Source: Oscillospiraceae bacterium (GTDB taxonomy: Bacteria > Bacillota > Clostridia > Oscillospirales > Oscillospiraceae). Taken from it: a stretch of DNA of 23,632 nt. Where the stretch lies: positions 1 through 23,632 of the forward strand of contig CACZSJ010000019.1 in NCBI GenBank assembly GCA_902783825.1, given 5' to 3'. A model generated the notes under the pieces. The model did no database searches. It saw only the letters and a list, made by a program, of their open reading frames with translations, and was not told the origin of the DNA. The position numbers and the translations under genes are program-made. Below, piece after piece: positions 1 to 7,527 of this stretch (position 1 is its first letter; every line of letters starts with the position of its first letter).

Positions 1-561
1 GCGGAAAAATTCCTGGGTCACCTCGTAGCTGTTCGCTCTCAGACGCAGCAGCTCGGCCGCCGCCCCCAGCGTCTGATAATTGGTGTTCGCATATTGAAAG
101 CAGCCGGTATCCGTAGTCACCGCGATATACAACAGCGTTGCTTCCTCCGCGCTTACGTCTCCGCAGATCGATTTGATCAGGTCCAAAATGATTTCTCCGC
201 AGGAGGACTTCTCCGCGCGGATCAGTTCATGGGGCGCGTAATGAGAATTGGTGGGATGGTGATCGATGCACAAATCCACCTTTCCTTTGAAGCCTTTGGA
301 CAGCATTTCCTCCGTCGCCACATCTACAGAGACCGTAAAGGCTGCTTGATACGCTGCTGGCGCAAAATAAGTCTCCACATAAGGCCGAAGCTTCCGGATC
401 ACCTGAGGATTGGGAAAGAGATAGGCCTCTTTTCCCGCCCGGCGCAACGCGCTGCAAAGGGCGGCGGCACTGCTCATGGTGTCACCGTCCGGGTTTTTAT
501 GCGTTACGATCAAAATCTGGTCACAGCGCCGCAACAGCACGGCGCACTCCCGATAGTTCAT
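1..561 (-). CDS. nrnA: NrnA-type DHH phosphoesterase (oligoribonuclease/pAp phosphatase), C-terminus cut off
   Basis: The 187 visible N-terminal residues match the bifunctional NrnA family, which degrades 2-5 nt RNAs and removes the 3'-phosphate from pAp in the cytoplasm. Metal-binding motifs are clear: THKNPDGD at residues 20-27, SVDVA around Asp80, the DHH motif IDHHPTN at 99-105, and TTDTG at 149-153. The frame is open to the window edge, so the DHHA1 substrate-binding domain lies outside. The ATG at 561 sits 4 bases after the rbfA stop and is preceded by a GAGGAG-type site, so it is translated as the last visible gene of the rimP-nusA-infB operon. This gene order is usual in Firmicutes. 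The family call is firm; enzymatic specificity is by family knowledge only. Confidence 0.9.
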   Translation of the reverse strand, partial: MNYRECAVLLRRCDQILIVTHKNPDGDTMSSAAALCSALRRAGKEAYLFPNPQVIRKLRPYVETYFAPAAYQAAFTVSVDVATEEMLSKGFKGKVDLCIDHHPTNSHYAPHELIRAEKSSCGEIILDLIKSICGDVSAEEATLLYIAVTTDTGCFQYANTNYQTLGAAAELLRLRANSYEVTQEFFR

Positions 562-565
562 AGCC

Positions 566-922
566 TCACTCCTCGGTGTCATCAATCTGCAAGGATTGGA
601 TCACACGGTTGATATGCGCACCGTATTCGATGCTGTGATCCAGCTCAAACACCAGCTCCGGCGTATAGCGCAGATCCAAAGATTTGCCGAGCTCTCTGCG
701 CAGCCAGCCGGCGGCAGACTTCAAACCCTTCTTGAATTCCTTTTCATTTTCCAGACCCAGTACGGACAGCCAGACCTTGGCATAGCGCAGATCTCCGGTT
801 GTCTCTACCCGGGTCACGCTGATCATCCCCTGCTGTACCCGGGGATCCTTGATGTTGCGCAGATGCGCGGAAAGCACCCGCTGAATGTCGTCGTTCGTTC
901 TCTCCAGTTTATTGGAAGCCAT
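566..922 (-). CDS. rbfA: Ribosome-binding factor A
   Basis: A 118-residue protein, normal for RbfA, a KH-fold factor that binds the immature 30S subunit and helps 16S rRNA 5'-end maturation and cold adaptation. The N-terminus (SNKLERTNDDIQRVLS) and the segment DPRVQQGMISVTRVE are typical of the family. The reading frame is open for 18 codons further upstream, but the ATG at 922 is chosen because an AGGAG site lies about 6 bases before it and the family begins there. It lies between infB and nrnA in the same operon, the standard Firmicutes position. Confidence 0.95.
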   Translation of the reverse strand: MASNKLERTNDDIQRVLSAHLRNIKDPRVQQGMISVTRVETTGDLRYAKVWLSVLGLENEKEFKKGLKSAAGWLRRELGKSLDLRYTPELVFELDHSIEYGAHINRVIQSLQIDDTEE

Positions 923-979
923 TGTATTCTCCTCGCTGTAAACATGCGGGCTCTCTGTCGAGCGCCCGCATGCCATGTC

Positions 980-3337
980 TTATTCCGTAATCTGCTCCAT
1001 TACGAAGCACTCGATCACATCGCCGACCTTGATGTCATTGAATTTCTCCACCTGCATGCCGCATTCATAACCGCTGGCCACTTCCTTCACATCGTCCTTG
1101 AAGCGGCGAAGCGACGCCAGGTTTCCTTCGTGAATCACGATGTTGTCCCTCAGGACCCGCACCTCGCAGCCACGCTGGATCTTACCGTCGGTGCAGTAGC
1201 AGCCGCAGACGGTGCCCACCTTGGAAACCTTGTAGGTTTCGCGGACTTCTGCGTGGCCGATAACCGCCTCCCGGAACTTGGGCGCCAGCATACCTTTCAT
1301 AGCCGCCTCGATCTCGTTGATGCAGTCGTAGATGACCCGGTACATCCGCATATCCACATTGCTGCGCATGGCGCTGTCTCGTGCGGCGTTGTCCGGCCGC
1401 ACGTTGAAGCCCACAATGATGGCCCCGGATGTGGCCGCCAGCATCACGTCGGACTCGTTGATGGCGCCTACCGCGCTGTGGATCACCTTTACGCGGACTT
1501 CTTCGTTGGAGATCTTCTCCAGAGACGCCTTGACCGCCTCCGCAGATCCCTGTACGTCCGCTTTTACGATCAGGTTCAAGGTCTTCATCTCGCCGGCCTG
1601 GATCTGGTTGAACAGATCCTCCAGGCTGACCTTTTTTGCGCCGGGCATCGCATTGCTGCTCTGCTGGATCCGCCGCTCCTCCGCCAGCTCTCTGGCCATG
1701 CGCTCATCGGACACGGCGTTGAACACGTCGCCCGCGCTGGGCACTTCGGACAGGCCGGAAATCTCCACAGGCATGGAGGGGCCGGCTTCGGTTACCCGCT
1801 GTCCCTTGTCGTTGATCATGGTGCGCACACGGCCCACCGCCGTACCGGCAATGATGATGTCGCCCAGCTTCAAGGTGCCGTTTTGCACCAGAACCGTCAT
1901 AATGGGACCGCGGCCCTTATCCAGCCTGGCCTCGATAACCGTACCCTTGGCCGCCCGGTTGGGATTGGCCCGCAGTTCCTGCACCTCTGCCAGCAGAACC
2001 AGATTCTCCAGCAGCTTGTCGATGCCCATGCCGGTCTTGGCGGAAATGGGGCAAATGATGGTCTCGCCGCCCCATTCTTCAGCGACCAGATCATATTCGG
2101 TCAGCTGCTGCTTGATACGCTCAGGATTGGCGCCCACGGTGTCCATCTTGTTGATGGCCACAACCACCGGGATATTGGCCGCCTTGGCATGGTTGATGCT
2201 CTCAATGGTCTGGGGCATAATGCCGTCATCCGCCGCCACCACCAGAATGGCAATATCTGTAACCATGGCACCGCGAGCGCGCATAGAGGTAAAGGCCTCG
2301 TGGCCCGGAGTGTCCAGGAAGGTAATGGGGCTGCCGTTGATTTCCACGGTGTACGCACCGATGTGCTGGGTAATGCCGCCGGCTTCGCCGGAAACCACAT
2401 TGGCGTTGCGGATATAGTCCAGCAGGGAGGTCTTGCCGTGGTCCACGTGACCCATTACAACCACAACAGGGGCGCGGGGCAGCAGATCCTCTTCTTTATC
2501 CTCATGGTCATCGATCAGACGCTCTTCCACGGTGACGATGACTTCTTTTTCCACCTTGCAGCCCAGCTCCATTGCCACCAGAGCCGCCGTATCGTAATCG
2601 ATGATCTCGGAAACAGAGGCAAACACACCCATCTTGAACAGCTGTTTGATGACCTCGCTGGCGCTCTTTTTCATCCGGCTGGCCAGTTCGCCCACGCTGA
2701 TCTCATCGGGAATCTCTACCTTGACCTGCTGCTTGCGGGCGATCTCCAACTGCAAGCGGTTCATTTTATCCCGCTCCTCCTGGCGGCGCTTGGCAGAGGG
2801 ACTCTGCTGCGGGCGCTGCTTGGACTTGCTGGTGATCTTCTCCTTATTGCCCCGGCGCATGTTGCTGTTGTTGGCCTTGGTTCCCGCCAGGTTCTCAAAC
2901 TTCTCGTTGTATTTCTCAATGTTGACCGCAGCAGAGCGGCGGGTATCCACCACACGCTTTTCCGCCACCTTGCGGGGCACAAAAGGCTTATCCTTTTTTT
3001 CCTCTCTGGGCGCCACGGCCGCCGCAGGCTGACGCTGGCCGACTTGAGAAGCCGGCTTGCCCGCCGGCTGCTGGGGAGCTGGCTTGCTCTCCGCTTTTTC
3101 TTCCCGGCCTTTGGCGGCAGGCTTCGGAGCCGGCGCGCTCTTGAAGATTTCTTCCAGGCTTTCCGCCTGATTATGCTGCGTCATGTATTCGAAGATAACG
3201 TCCAGCTCATGATTCTCCAGAACCTGCATGTGATTCTTGGGCGGCGCAATGTAATCCGTAAGGATCTGGGAAATCACCTTACTGGCCACATTAAAATCCT
3301 TTGCCACCTCATGTACTCTGTATTTGATCATGCTCAT
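980..3337 (-). CDS. infB: Translation initiation factor IF-2
   Basis: A 785-residue IF-2, the GTPase that places initiator fMet-tRNA on the 30S subunit and promotes subunit joining. Residues 1-60 form an IF2_N-type module (KYRVHEVAKDFNV), followed by a long Ala/Pro/Lys/Arg-rich linker to about 205 and a second N-terminal module at about 208-265. The G domain carries GHVDHGKT (296-303), DTPGH (342-346), NKMD (396-399) and a later SAK, so all GTP-binding motifs are intact. Domains II-IV follow. The ATG overlaps the ylxQ stop by 4 bases (ATGA) and has a GGAGG site upstream; a second ATG two codons later is possible. Length is in the usual clostridial range. Confidence 0.97.
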   Translation of the reverse strand: MSMIKYRVHEVAKDFNVASKVISQILTDYIAPPKNHMQVLENHELDVIFEYMTQHNQAESLEEIFKSAPAPKPAAKGREEKAESKPAPQQPAGKPASQVGQRQPAAAVAPREEKKDKPFVPRKVAEKRVVDTRRSAAVNIEKYNEKFENLAGTKANNSNMRRGNKEKITSKSKQRPQQSPSAKRRQEERDKMNRLQLEIARKQQVKVEIPDEISVGELASRMKKSASEVIKQLFKMGVFASVSEIIDYDTAALVAMELGCKVEKEVIVTVEERLIDDHEDKEEDLLPRAPVVVVMGHVDHGKTSLLDYIRNANVVSGEAGGITQHIGAYTVEINGSPITFLDTPGHEAFTSMRARGAMVTDIAILVVAADDGIMPQTIESINHAKAANIPVVVAINKMDTVGANPERIKQQLTEYDLVAEEWGGETIICPISAKTGMGIDKLLENLVLLAEVQELRANPNRAAKGTVIEARLDKGRGPIMTVLVQNGTLKLGDIIIAGTAVGRVRTMINDKGQRVTEAGPSMPVEISGLSEVPSAGDVFNAVSDERMARELAEERRIQQSSNAMPGAKKVSLEDLFNQIQAGEMKTLNLIVKADVQGSAEAVKASLEKISNEEVRVKVIHSAVGAINESDVMLAATSGAIIVGFNVRPDNAARDSAMRSNVDMRMYRVIYDCINEIEAAMKGMLAPKFREAVIGHAEVRETYKVSKVGTVCGCYCTDGKIQRGCEVRVLRDNIVIHEGNLASLRRFKDDVKEVASGYECGMQVEKFNDIKVGDVIECFVMEQITE

Positions 3338-3762
3338 ACGTTAGTCCTCCTTTTTCCGCTCTGTTTGCTCTTGCCGGCTGTCGTCTCCTTGCGCCGTTTC
3401 ATTTTGGCCAGGCGCGCCGCCGTCTCCGTTGCCGTCGATCCGTAGTCCTCCGGCCACTGTTCGGCCAACAGCCGCATCAGCGCATCCGCAAATCCCATAT
3501 CGGTCACCGCCGCCATCGCACAGCCGCCCACGCCCACGTGGGCGGAAATCTCTTCCTTGAGAAAGGGCAGCGTCACCAGCGGGAATCTACGTCCCCGGGC
3601 GAAGGATTCCGCCCGTTTTCTCGCGTTATCCGAAGCGTCCGCCGCCAGAAGCAGCAGCCTCGTCTTTCCGCTTTGCACGGCCGTTGCCGTGTGATCCTCT
3701 CCCAGCGCCAGGGTGTTGGCCCTGCGCATCAAGCCCAGCAGCTTGAGTGTCCTTTCTCTCAT
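3334..3762 (-). CDS. ylxQ: L7Ae/L30e-family ribosomal-associated protein (YlxQ) with basic tail
   Basis: The first ~105 residues resemble the YlxQ branch of the L7Ae/L30e/S12e family of kink-turn RNA-binding proteins, including LLGLMRRANTLALGED near the start and LLLLAADASDN in the middle. The gene sits in its standard place between rnpM and infB, overlapping both by ATGA junctions, so it is translationally coupled. The protein is 142 residues, longer than the roughly 100 residues typical of YlxQ. The extra C-terminal part (about 108-142) is rich in Lys/Arg and looks disordered; it may add nonspecific RNA affinity. The cellular role of YlxQ proteins is not well defined. Confidence 0.88.
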   Translation of the reverse strand: MRERTLKLLGLMRRANTLALGEDHTATAVQSGKTRLLLLAADASDNARKRAESFARGRRFPLVTLPFLKEEISAHVGVGGCAMAAVTDMGFADALMRLLAEQWPEDYGSTATETAARLAKMKRRKETTAGKSKQSGKRRTNV

Positions 3763-4034
3763 GCGCCGGCCTCCATTTCCTCTCGCAGTCTGTCATAGAC
3801 CGCCTCCGGGATCTGGGCCGAAAACGCCCGCTCCAGAGCCCTGGCCTTCACCGCTTTGCGCAAGCAGTCTGCCTGTGGGCAAAGATATGCGCCGCGGCCG
3901 TTGGCCTTACCTTTAAAATCCAGGCTGATCTCTCCTTCCGGGGAGCGAACCACCCGTATCAGTTCTTTCTTCGGTTTCATCTCGCGGCAGCCAAGGCACT
4001 GCCGCATCGGGGTTTTCTTCTGCACGTTGGCCAC
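3759..4034 (-). CDS. rnpM: YlxR/RnpM family RNA-binding protein (RNase P modulator)
   Basis: A 91-residue YlxR-family protein, called RnpM in Bacillus because it binds RNase P RNA and modulates its activity. Family marks visible are PMRQCLGCRE near residues 9-17, a second Cys pair at 52 and 57 in GRGAYLCPQADC, and the basic segment LRKAVKARALERAF. The chosen start is GTG at 4034, with a GGGAG-type site about 9 bases before it; no ATG is available in a sensible position. It follows nusA by 19 bases and overlaps ylxQ by 4, the usual order. The four Cys could suggest metal binding, but that is not established. Confidence 0.9.
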   Translation of the reverse strand: MANVQKKTPMRQCLGCREMKPKKELIRVVRSPEGEISLDFKGKANGRGAYLCPQADCLRKAVKARALERAFSAQIPEAVYDRLREEMEAGA

Positions 4035-4053
4035 CTCGCTTTCTCCCGTGTGC

Positions 4054-5106
4054 TTAAGATTCGCTCTCCGGCTTGATGTCGATTTTATATCCCGTCAGCT
4101 TCGCGGCCAGGCGGGCGTTCTGCCCTTCTTTGCCGATGGCCAGCGAAAGCTGGGAATCCGGCACCACGACCCGGCAGCTTTTCCCATCCTCCAGCATGGT
4201 CACGCTGACCACTTCCGAGGGAGACAGCGCCGCGGCGATGTACTCCTCCGGGTATTCGCTGTAGTTGACGATATCAATCTTCTCGCCGCCCAGTTCGTTG
4301 ACGATGCTGGAAACACGTCCGCCTCTGGGGCCGACGCAGGCGCCAATGGGGTCCACATTGGGATCAGAAGACCAAACCGCCATCTTGGTGCGGCTTCCGG
4401 CTTCTCTGGCAATGGACTTGATCTCCACCGTGCCGTCAAAGATCTCCGGAACCTCCAGTTCAAACAGCCGCTTCACCAGCCCCGGATGGGTCCGGCTGAT
4501 CAGCACCTGGGGCCCGCGGGTGGAGTTGCGTACTTCAACCACATAGACCTTGATCCGATCCCCTTCAACCAGCTCTTCCGTCTTGATTCGCTCATTGGGA
4601 GCCAGCATGGCCTCTGTATACTCGCTGTTGGAAGAGATACGGATGGACACGCTGCCGTTGCGGGGCTCCACATGAGAGACGACGCCCGTGAGAATTTCAT
4701 GCTCTTTGGAGGTGAATTCTTCATAGATAATCCCCCGCTCCGCCTCGCGGATGCCCTGGATGATCACCTGTTTGGCAGACTGCGCCGCAATCCGCCCGAA
4801 TTTGGTGGTATCCACCGGCACCGCCAGAAGATCCCCCAGCTTCGCCCGGCGGCTGACCTTCTTGGCAGCCTCCAGGATGATCTCATGACTGGGATCCTCA
4901 ACCTGTTCTACCACAGTCTTATTGATGAACATCTCAATCCGCTTTTTTTCTTCGTCCAGAACGATCTCTACATTATCCTCGCACTCGGGATAATCCTTCC
5001 GAAAAGCGGTGAGCATCGCCTGCTTGATTTTATCAAACATGTACGCTCTGGGGATGCCCTTTTCCTTTTCGATCATTCCAACAGCGTCAAAAAATTCAGC
5101 GTTCAT
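4054..5106 (-). CDS. nusA: Transcription termination/antitermination protein NusA
   Basis: A 350-residue NusA of the short Firmicutes type, which binds RNA polymerase and modulates pausing, termination and antitermination. The N-terminal polymerase-binding domain covers about 1-130, the S1 domain begins near ILTGVVSHVEP, and KH1 and KH2 follow (VDPIGACVGPRGGRV and IGKEGQNARLAAKLTG). There are no C-terminal acidic repeats, as expected outside Proteobacteria. An in-frame TTG lies two codons upstream, but the ATG at 5106 is preferred because GGAG is 7 bases before it. It lies downstream of rimP with a 33-base gap. In Bacillus, NusA represses its own operon through a leader terminator; the matching element here is at 5653-5679. 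Confidence 0.97.
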   Translation of the reverse strand: MNAEFFDAVGMIEKEKGIPRAYMFDKIKQAMLTAFRKDYPECEDNVEIVLDEEKKRIEMFINKTVVEQVEDPSHEIILEAAKKVSRRAKLGDLLAVPVDTTKFGRIAAQSAKQVIIQGIREAERGIIYEEFTSKEHEILTGVVSHVEPRNGSVSIRISSNSEYTEAMLAPNERIKTEELVEGDRIKVYVVEVRNSTRGPQVLISRTHPGLVKRLFELEVPEIFDGTVEIKSIAREAGSRTKMAVWSSDPNVDPIGACVGPRGGRVSSIVNELGGEKIDIVNYSEYPEEYIAAALSPSEVVSVTMLEDGKSCRVVVPDSQLSLAIGKEGQNARLAAKLTGYKIDIKPESES

Positions 5107-5139
5107 TTCCAATCTCCATTCTGTACTGAGAATATATGA

Positions 5140-5595
5140 CTAAATACTGACATGCAGTCTGACCTGCGCAATCTGTGCCGGCTTGAAACAGCGTTGCCGC
5201 CCCTTATCCTCAATGGTGACGACGCCCTCCTCGTATGCCGCAAGCGTGCCTACGAAGGCCTTGCTACCCTCCATCGGCTGATAGAGCTTTACCTCAACCT
5301 GATGGCCCATGAACTGGGCAAAATCCGAGGGTCGCTTCAGTTCCCGCTCCGCGCCCGCCGAACCAACTTCAAACACGTAGCTGTCTGCAATCGGATCCGC
5401 TTCATCCAGGATCGGGTCCAGCCTGCGGCTGATTCGCTCACAGTCGTCGATCCCGACGCCGCCTTCTTTATCAATAAATACCCGCAGATACCAGGTTCCG
5501 GCCTCCCGGACGTATTCTACATTCCAAAGGGAGCAGCCCTCTTCCTCTACAACCGGCCTTGCCAGCGCGGAAATCTGATCTGTAAGCTTACTCAT
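5140..5595 (-). CDS. rimP: Ribosome maturation factor RimP
   Basis: A 151-residue RimP, the factor that binds free 30S subunits and helps S12 incorporation. The N-terminal segment ISALARPVVEEEGCSLWNVEYV and the acidic IDDCERISRRLDPILDE are typical; the family's conserved YxLEVSSPG stretch appears as YVFEVGSAGAEREL, a divergent form. The frame is open further upstream, but the ATG at 5595 is preceded by AAAGGAG at 5-6 bases and matches the family N-terminus. It is the first gene of the nusA-infB operon and its leader carries an intrinsic terminator. Confidence 0.93.
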   Translation of the reverse strand: MSKLTDQISALARPVVEEEGCSLWNVEYVREAGTWYLRVFIDKEGGVGIDDCERISRRLDPILDEADPIADSYVFEVGSAGAERELKRPSDFAQFMGHQVEVKLYQPMEGSKAFVGTLAAYEEGVVTIEDKGRQRCFKPAQIAQVRLHVSI

Positions 5596-5652
5596 GCTTC
5601 TCCTTTCCAGGTCCACCTTGCCGGCCTTCGCTTGCCGGGGCAAAAGCTTCGC

Positions 5653-5679
5653 AAAAAAGAGTGGGCCGCAACCCACTCT
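5653..5679 (-). terminator. Intrinsic terminator in the rimP-nusA leader (attenuator)
   Basis: On the minus strand the arms AGAGTGGG and CCCACTCT pair perfectly around a 6-base loop and run straight into six T's. The hairpin begins only about 20 nt after the predicted start point and about 60 nt before rimP, so it must be read through for the operon to be expressed. Leader termination controlled by NusA is known for the Bacillus rimP-nusA operon; the same logic here is inference from position. Confidence 0.82.
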
Positions 5680-5705
5680 GACTAAACCATAATCCTACCT
5701 GTGCC

Positions 5706-5734
5706 ACTATACCACCATCCCGCACAGATTGCAA
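5706..5734 (-). promoter_or_regulatory. Sigma-A promoter for the rimP-nusA-infB operon
   Basis: On the minus strand TTGCAA (5729-5734) and TATAGT (5706-5711) are separated by exactly 17 bases. The predicted start is near 5699, giving a leader of about 104 nt that contains the attenuator hairpin. Confidence 0.75.
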
Positions 5735-5758
5735 GAGTTTTTTCGCAAGAATAACGGC

Positions 5759-5795
5759 TTTCCCACGGCAAGAGCAACCTCGCCGCCGTGGGAAA
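5759..5795. other. 11-bp inverted repeat between the carboxypeptidase gene and the rimP promoter
   Basis: TTTCCCACGGC at 5759-5769 and its exact reverse complement at 5785-5795 form a stable stem with a 15-base loop. It lies just after the carboxypeptidase stop and probably ends that transcript, but neither strand has a T-tract after the stem, so it is not a textbook intrinsic terminator. Confidence 0.55.
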
Positions 5796-5798
5796 AAT

Positions 5799-6626
5799 TC
5801 AGTAACGGAAATCCGGCACGTAATGGGCGTAGAATTCCTCATAGCAAATGCCGTTGTCCATGATAAATTTTGCCGCCTCCTGGCCAACGTAACGGTAATG
5901 CCAGGGCTCATCCCAACCGGTCAGCAGCAGCTTGCGGGTAGGATAGCGTTTGATAAAGCCATAGTTGGCACAGATGCTGTCCAGATACTCAAAAAACGCA
6001 TGGTTCATGTTGTCGTAGATCAGCTTGTTGTACGGTCGATCCATCAGATCTACCGCAAGCCCCAGCTGATGCTCGCTGGCGCCGGGGAATGCTGTAATGG
6101 TCTTGGCCTCCGCCACCGCGTCCTGATAGCGGGGATCCATGTACATATTGTCCCCATCCGGGATACCCATTCCCAGGGCGATTTGGGTCGCCTTGCCGTT
6201 AAAAAGAGTCTCCTGATAAGAATAGGATCGATATGCGCCCGCCACGTAGACATTGAAGCCATGGTTCTGCATATCCTCGATCAGCGCGTCCAGGCTGGGC
6301 ATAGCTACGGTGCTAAAGAGCATGTACGAGGTCGTGCTGATCACGTCCACATCGGGTGTATACCGGGGAGAGAGCAGATTATCTTCGTTGACCATGCTGT
6401 ATTGCGTAAGATTGATGTCGATCTGCGGCCAGATATCCTCTGTGGGCTCCGGCGTCGGCACCGTGTTGGGATCGTAAAAGGCCGCGCCGTTGCTTTGGAC
6501 ATAGGCGCCCTCCACGCCGCCAAAAATCACGTCTGTGCGACTTTGCGCCCGGGACACGACAATGGTATACAGCACCAGCGACAGTCCTGCCATACACAGC
6601 AGCCACAGCACCCGTCTTTTTTGCAT
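5799..6626 (-). CDS. M15B (VanY-like) D-alanyl-D-alanine carboxypeptidase, membrane anchored
   Basis: A 275-residue zinc peptidase expected to trim the terminal D-Ala from peptidoglycan stem peptides outside the membrane. Residues 6-24 form one hydrophobic segment (uncleaved anchor or signal). A Pro/Thr/Glu-rich spacer follows. The catalytic domain has YRSY (132-135), SEHQLGLAVD (184-193) with zinc ligands His186 and Asp193, and DEPWH (239-243) with Glu240 and His243, so the active site is complete. The ATG at 6626 has an AGGTGAG site and the membrane segment directly after it. It has its own promoter just downstream of sigK. A role in spore cortex or ordinary wall trimming cannot be decided from sequence. 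It is not part of a vancomycin-resistance cluster. Confidence 0.9.
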   Translation of the reverse strand: MQKRRVLWLLCMAGLSLVLYTIVVSRAQSRTDVIFGGVEGAYVQSNGAAFYDPNTVPTPEPTEDIWPQIDINLTQYSMVNEDNLLSPRYTPDVDVISTTSYMLFSTVAMPSLDALIEDMQNHGFNVYVAGAYRSYSYQETLFNGKATQIALGMGIPDGDNMYMDPRYQDAVAEAKTITAFPGASEHQLGLAVDLMDRPYNKLIYDNMNHAFFEYLDSICANYGFIKRYPTRKLLLTGWDEPWHYRYVGQEAAKFIMDNGICYEEFYAHYVPDFRY

Positions 6627-6660
6627 TGCTCTCTCACCTGCCTTTCTCTCTGATTTATGT

Positions 6661-6689
6661 ATTATAGCACGCCTTTCCGCTGAGTTCAA
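6661..6689 (-). promoter_or_regulatory. Extended -10 sigma-A promoter for the D,D-carboxypeptidase gene
   Basis: Minus strand TTGAAC (6684-6689), 17-base spacer ending in TGC, and perfect TATAAT (6661-6666). It lies in the 72-base gap after sigK, so the carboxypeptidase can be made in vegetative cells independently of sigK. Confidence 0.75.
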
Positions 6690-6698
6690 TACCCGCCC

Positions 6699-7397
6699 TT
6701 ACCAGGGATTGGCCTCCTCGCCCAGTGCACCGCGCAGCTTTTCCAGCGCCCGTTTTTCAATCCGCGAGACATAGGAGCGGCTGATGCCGCACAGCTGCGC
6801 CGTCTCCCGTTGCGTACAGGGCGGTTGGCCGTCCAATCCGTACCGCAAACGGATGATCCGGCTCTCCCGCTGCGTCAGAACGGTCTCCACGCTGTCGCGA
6901 AGCTTCCCACAAATCTCCTCGCTTCCCAGCTTTTCAAGGATATCGTCGTCCTGCGCGACAACGTCCATCACGGACAGCCCGGCACCTTCTCCGTCTGTGT
7001 CCAGCGCCTCTGACAAGCTCAAATCCCCGGCGCTTTTGCGCAGGCTGCGGAAATACATCAGAATCTCGTTTTCAATGCAGCGGGAAGCATAGGTAGCCAA
7101 ACGGACGCCCCGATCCGCCTTGTAGGTGTTGATTCCCTTGATCAGCCCCACGGTTCCGATGGAAATCAAATCGTCCACCTCATCCGTCTGGGCGTAATAC
7201 TTTTTGACAATATGCGCCACCAGACGCAGATTGTGCTCCACCAGGGTGTTGCGCGCTTGCACGTCTCCCGCTGCCCATCGGTCCAGGCACGCCTGCTCCT
7301 CTTCCCGGCTCAAGGGCTTGGGAAAAGAGTCTCCGGGCGAAATGCGCAGCATCAGCAGCAGACTGTTCACCAGTAGAAAAAACGCCGTTTCCAGCAT
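6699..7397 (-). CDS. sigK: Sporulation sigma factor sigma-K precursor
   Basis: A 232-residue sigma-70 family protein matching pro-sigma-K, the late mother-cell factor. The first ~20 residues (LETAFFLLVNSLLLMLRIS) are hydrophobic and correspond to the pro-sequence removed by SpoIVFB-type proteolysis; the mature part starts near FPKPLSREEE. Region 2 shows LRLVAHIVKK, DLISIGTVGLIKGI and ATYASRCIENEILMYFRSL; region 4 shows the helix-turn-helix QRETAQLCGISRSYVSRIE followed by KRALEKL. The ATG at 7397 has GGGGTG before it; upstream in-frame codons do not fit the family. The gene is continuous, so no skin-type element splits it. Sigma-E is close in sequence, but the short pro-sequence favours sigma-K. 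Confidence 0.92.
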   Translation of the reverse strand: MLETAFFLLVNSLLLMLRISPGDSFPKPLSREEEQACLDRWAAGDVQARNTLVEHNLRLVAHIVKKYYAQTDEVDDLISIGTVGLIKGINTYKADRGVRLATYASRCIENEILMYFRSLRKSAGDLSLSEALDTDGEGAGLSVMDVVAQDDDILEKLGSEEICGKLRDSVETVLTQRESRIIRLRYGLDGQPPCTQRETAQLCGISRSYVSRIEKRALEKLRGALGEEANPW

Positions 7398-7413
7398 CGA
7401 ATCACCCCGGGTT

Positions 7414-7443
7414 ATTCTATGTGGAAAACGCCGGTCCAAATTC
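7414..7443 (-). promoter_or_regulatory. Possible sigma-E/sigma-K-type promoter for sigK
   Basis: The minus strand has CATAGAAT (7414-7421), one mismatch from the mother-cell -10 consensus CATACAAT, with GAATTT (7438-7443) upstream at a 16-base spacing. The -35 is only a partial match, so this is a candidate. Confidence 0.4.
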
Positions 7444-7471
7444 GTCTGTTTTCGATTTCCCGCGCTCTCCC

Positions 7472-7500
7472 TTGACGCTGGTCGGGCAGCCCGCTATAAT
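7472..7500 (+). promoter_or_regulatory. Consensus sigma-A promoter for the NTPase-sfsA-csoR genes
   Basis: TTGACG (7472-7477), a 17-base spacer, and perfect TATAAT (7495-7500). A run of ten A's follows at the expected start region, then a GGGAGGC ribosome site. It faces away from the sigK promoter region. Confidence 0.85.
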
Positions 7501-7527
7501 GTAAAAAAAAAACGGGAGGCGTAGCAT

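Noticed and set aside
596..3445. Very long plus-strand open frame (949 codons) across infB and rbfA
   Set aside because: It is antisense to strongly recognised infB and rbfA, its translation is His/Leu-rich with no family resemblance, and long antisense frames are common in GC-rich coding DNA.
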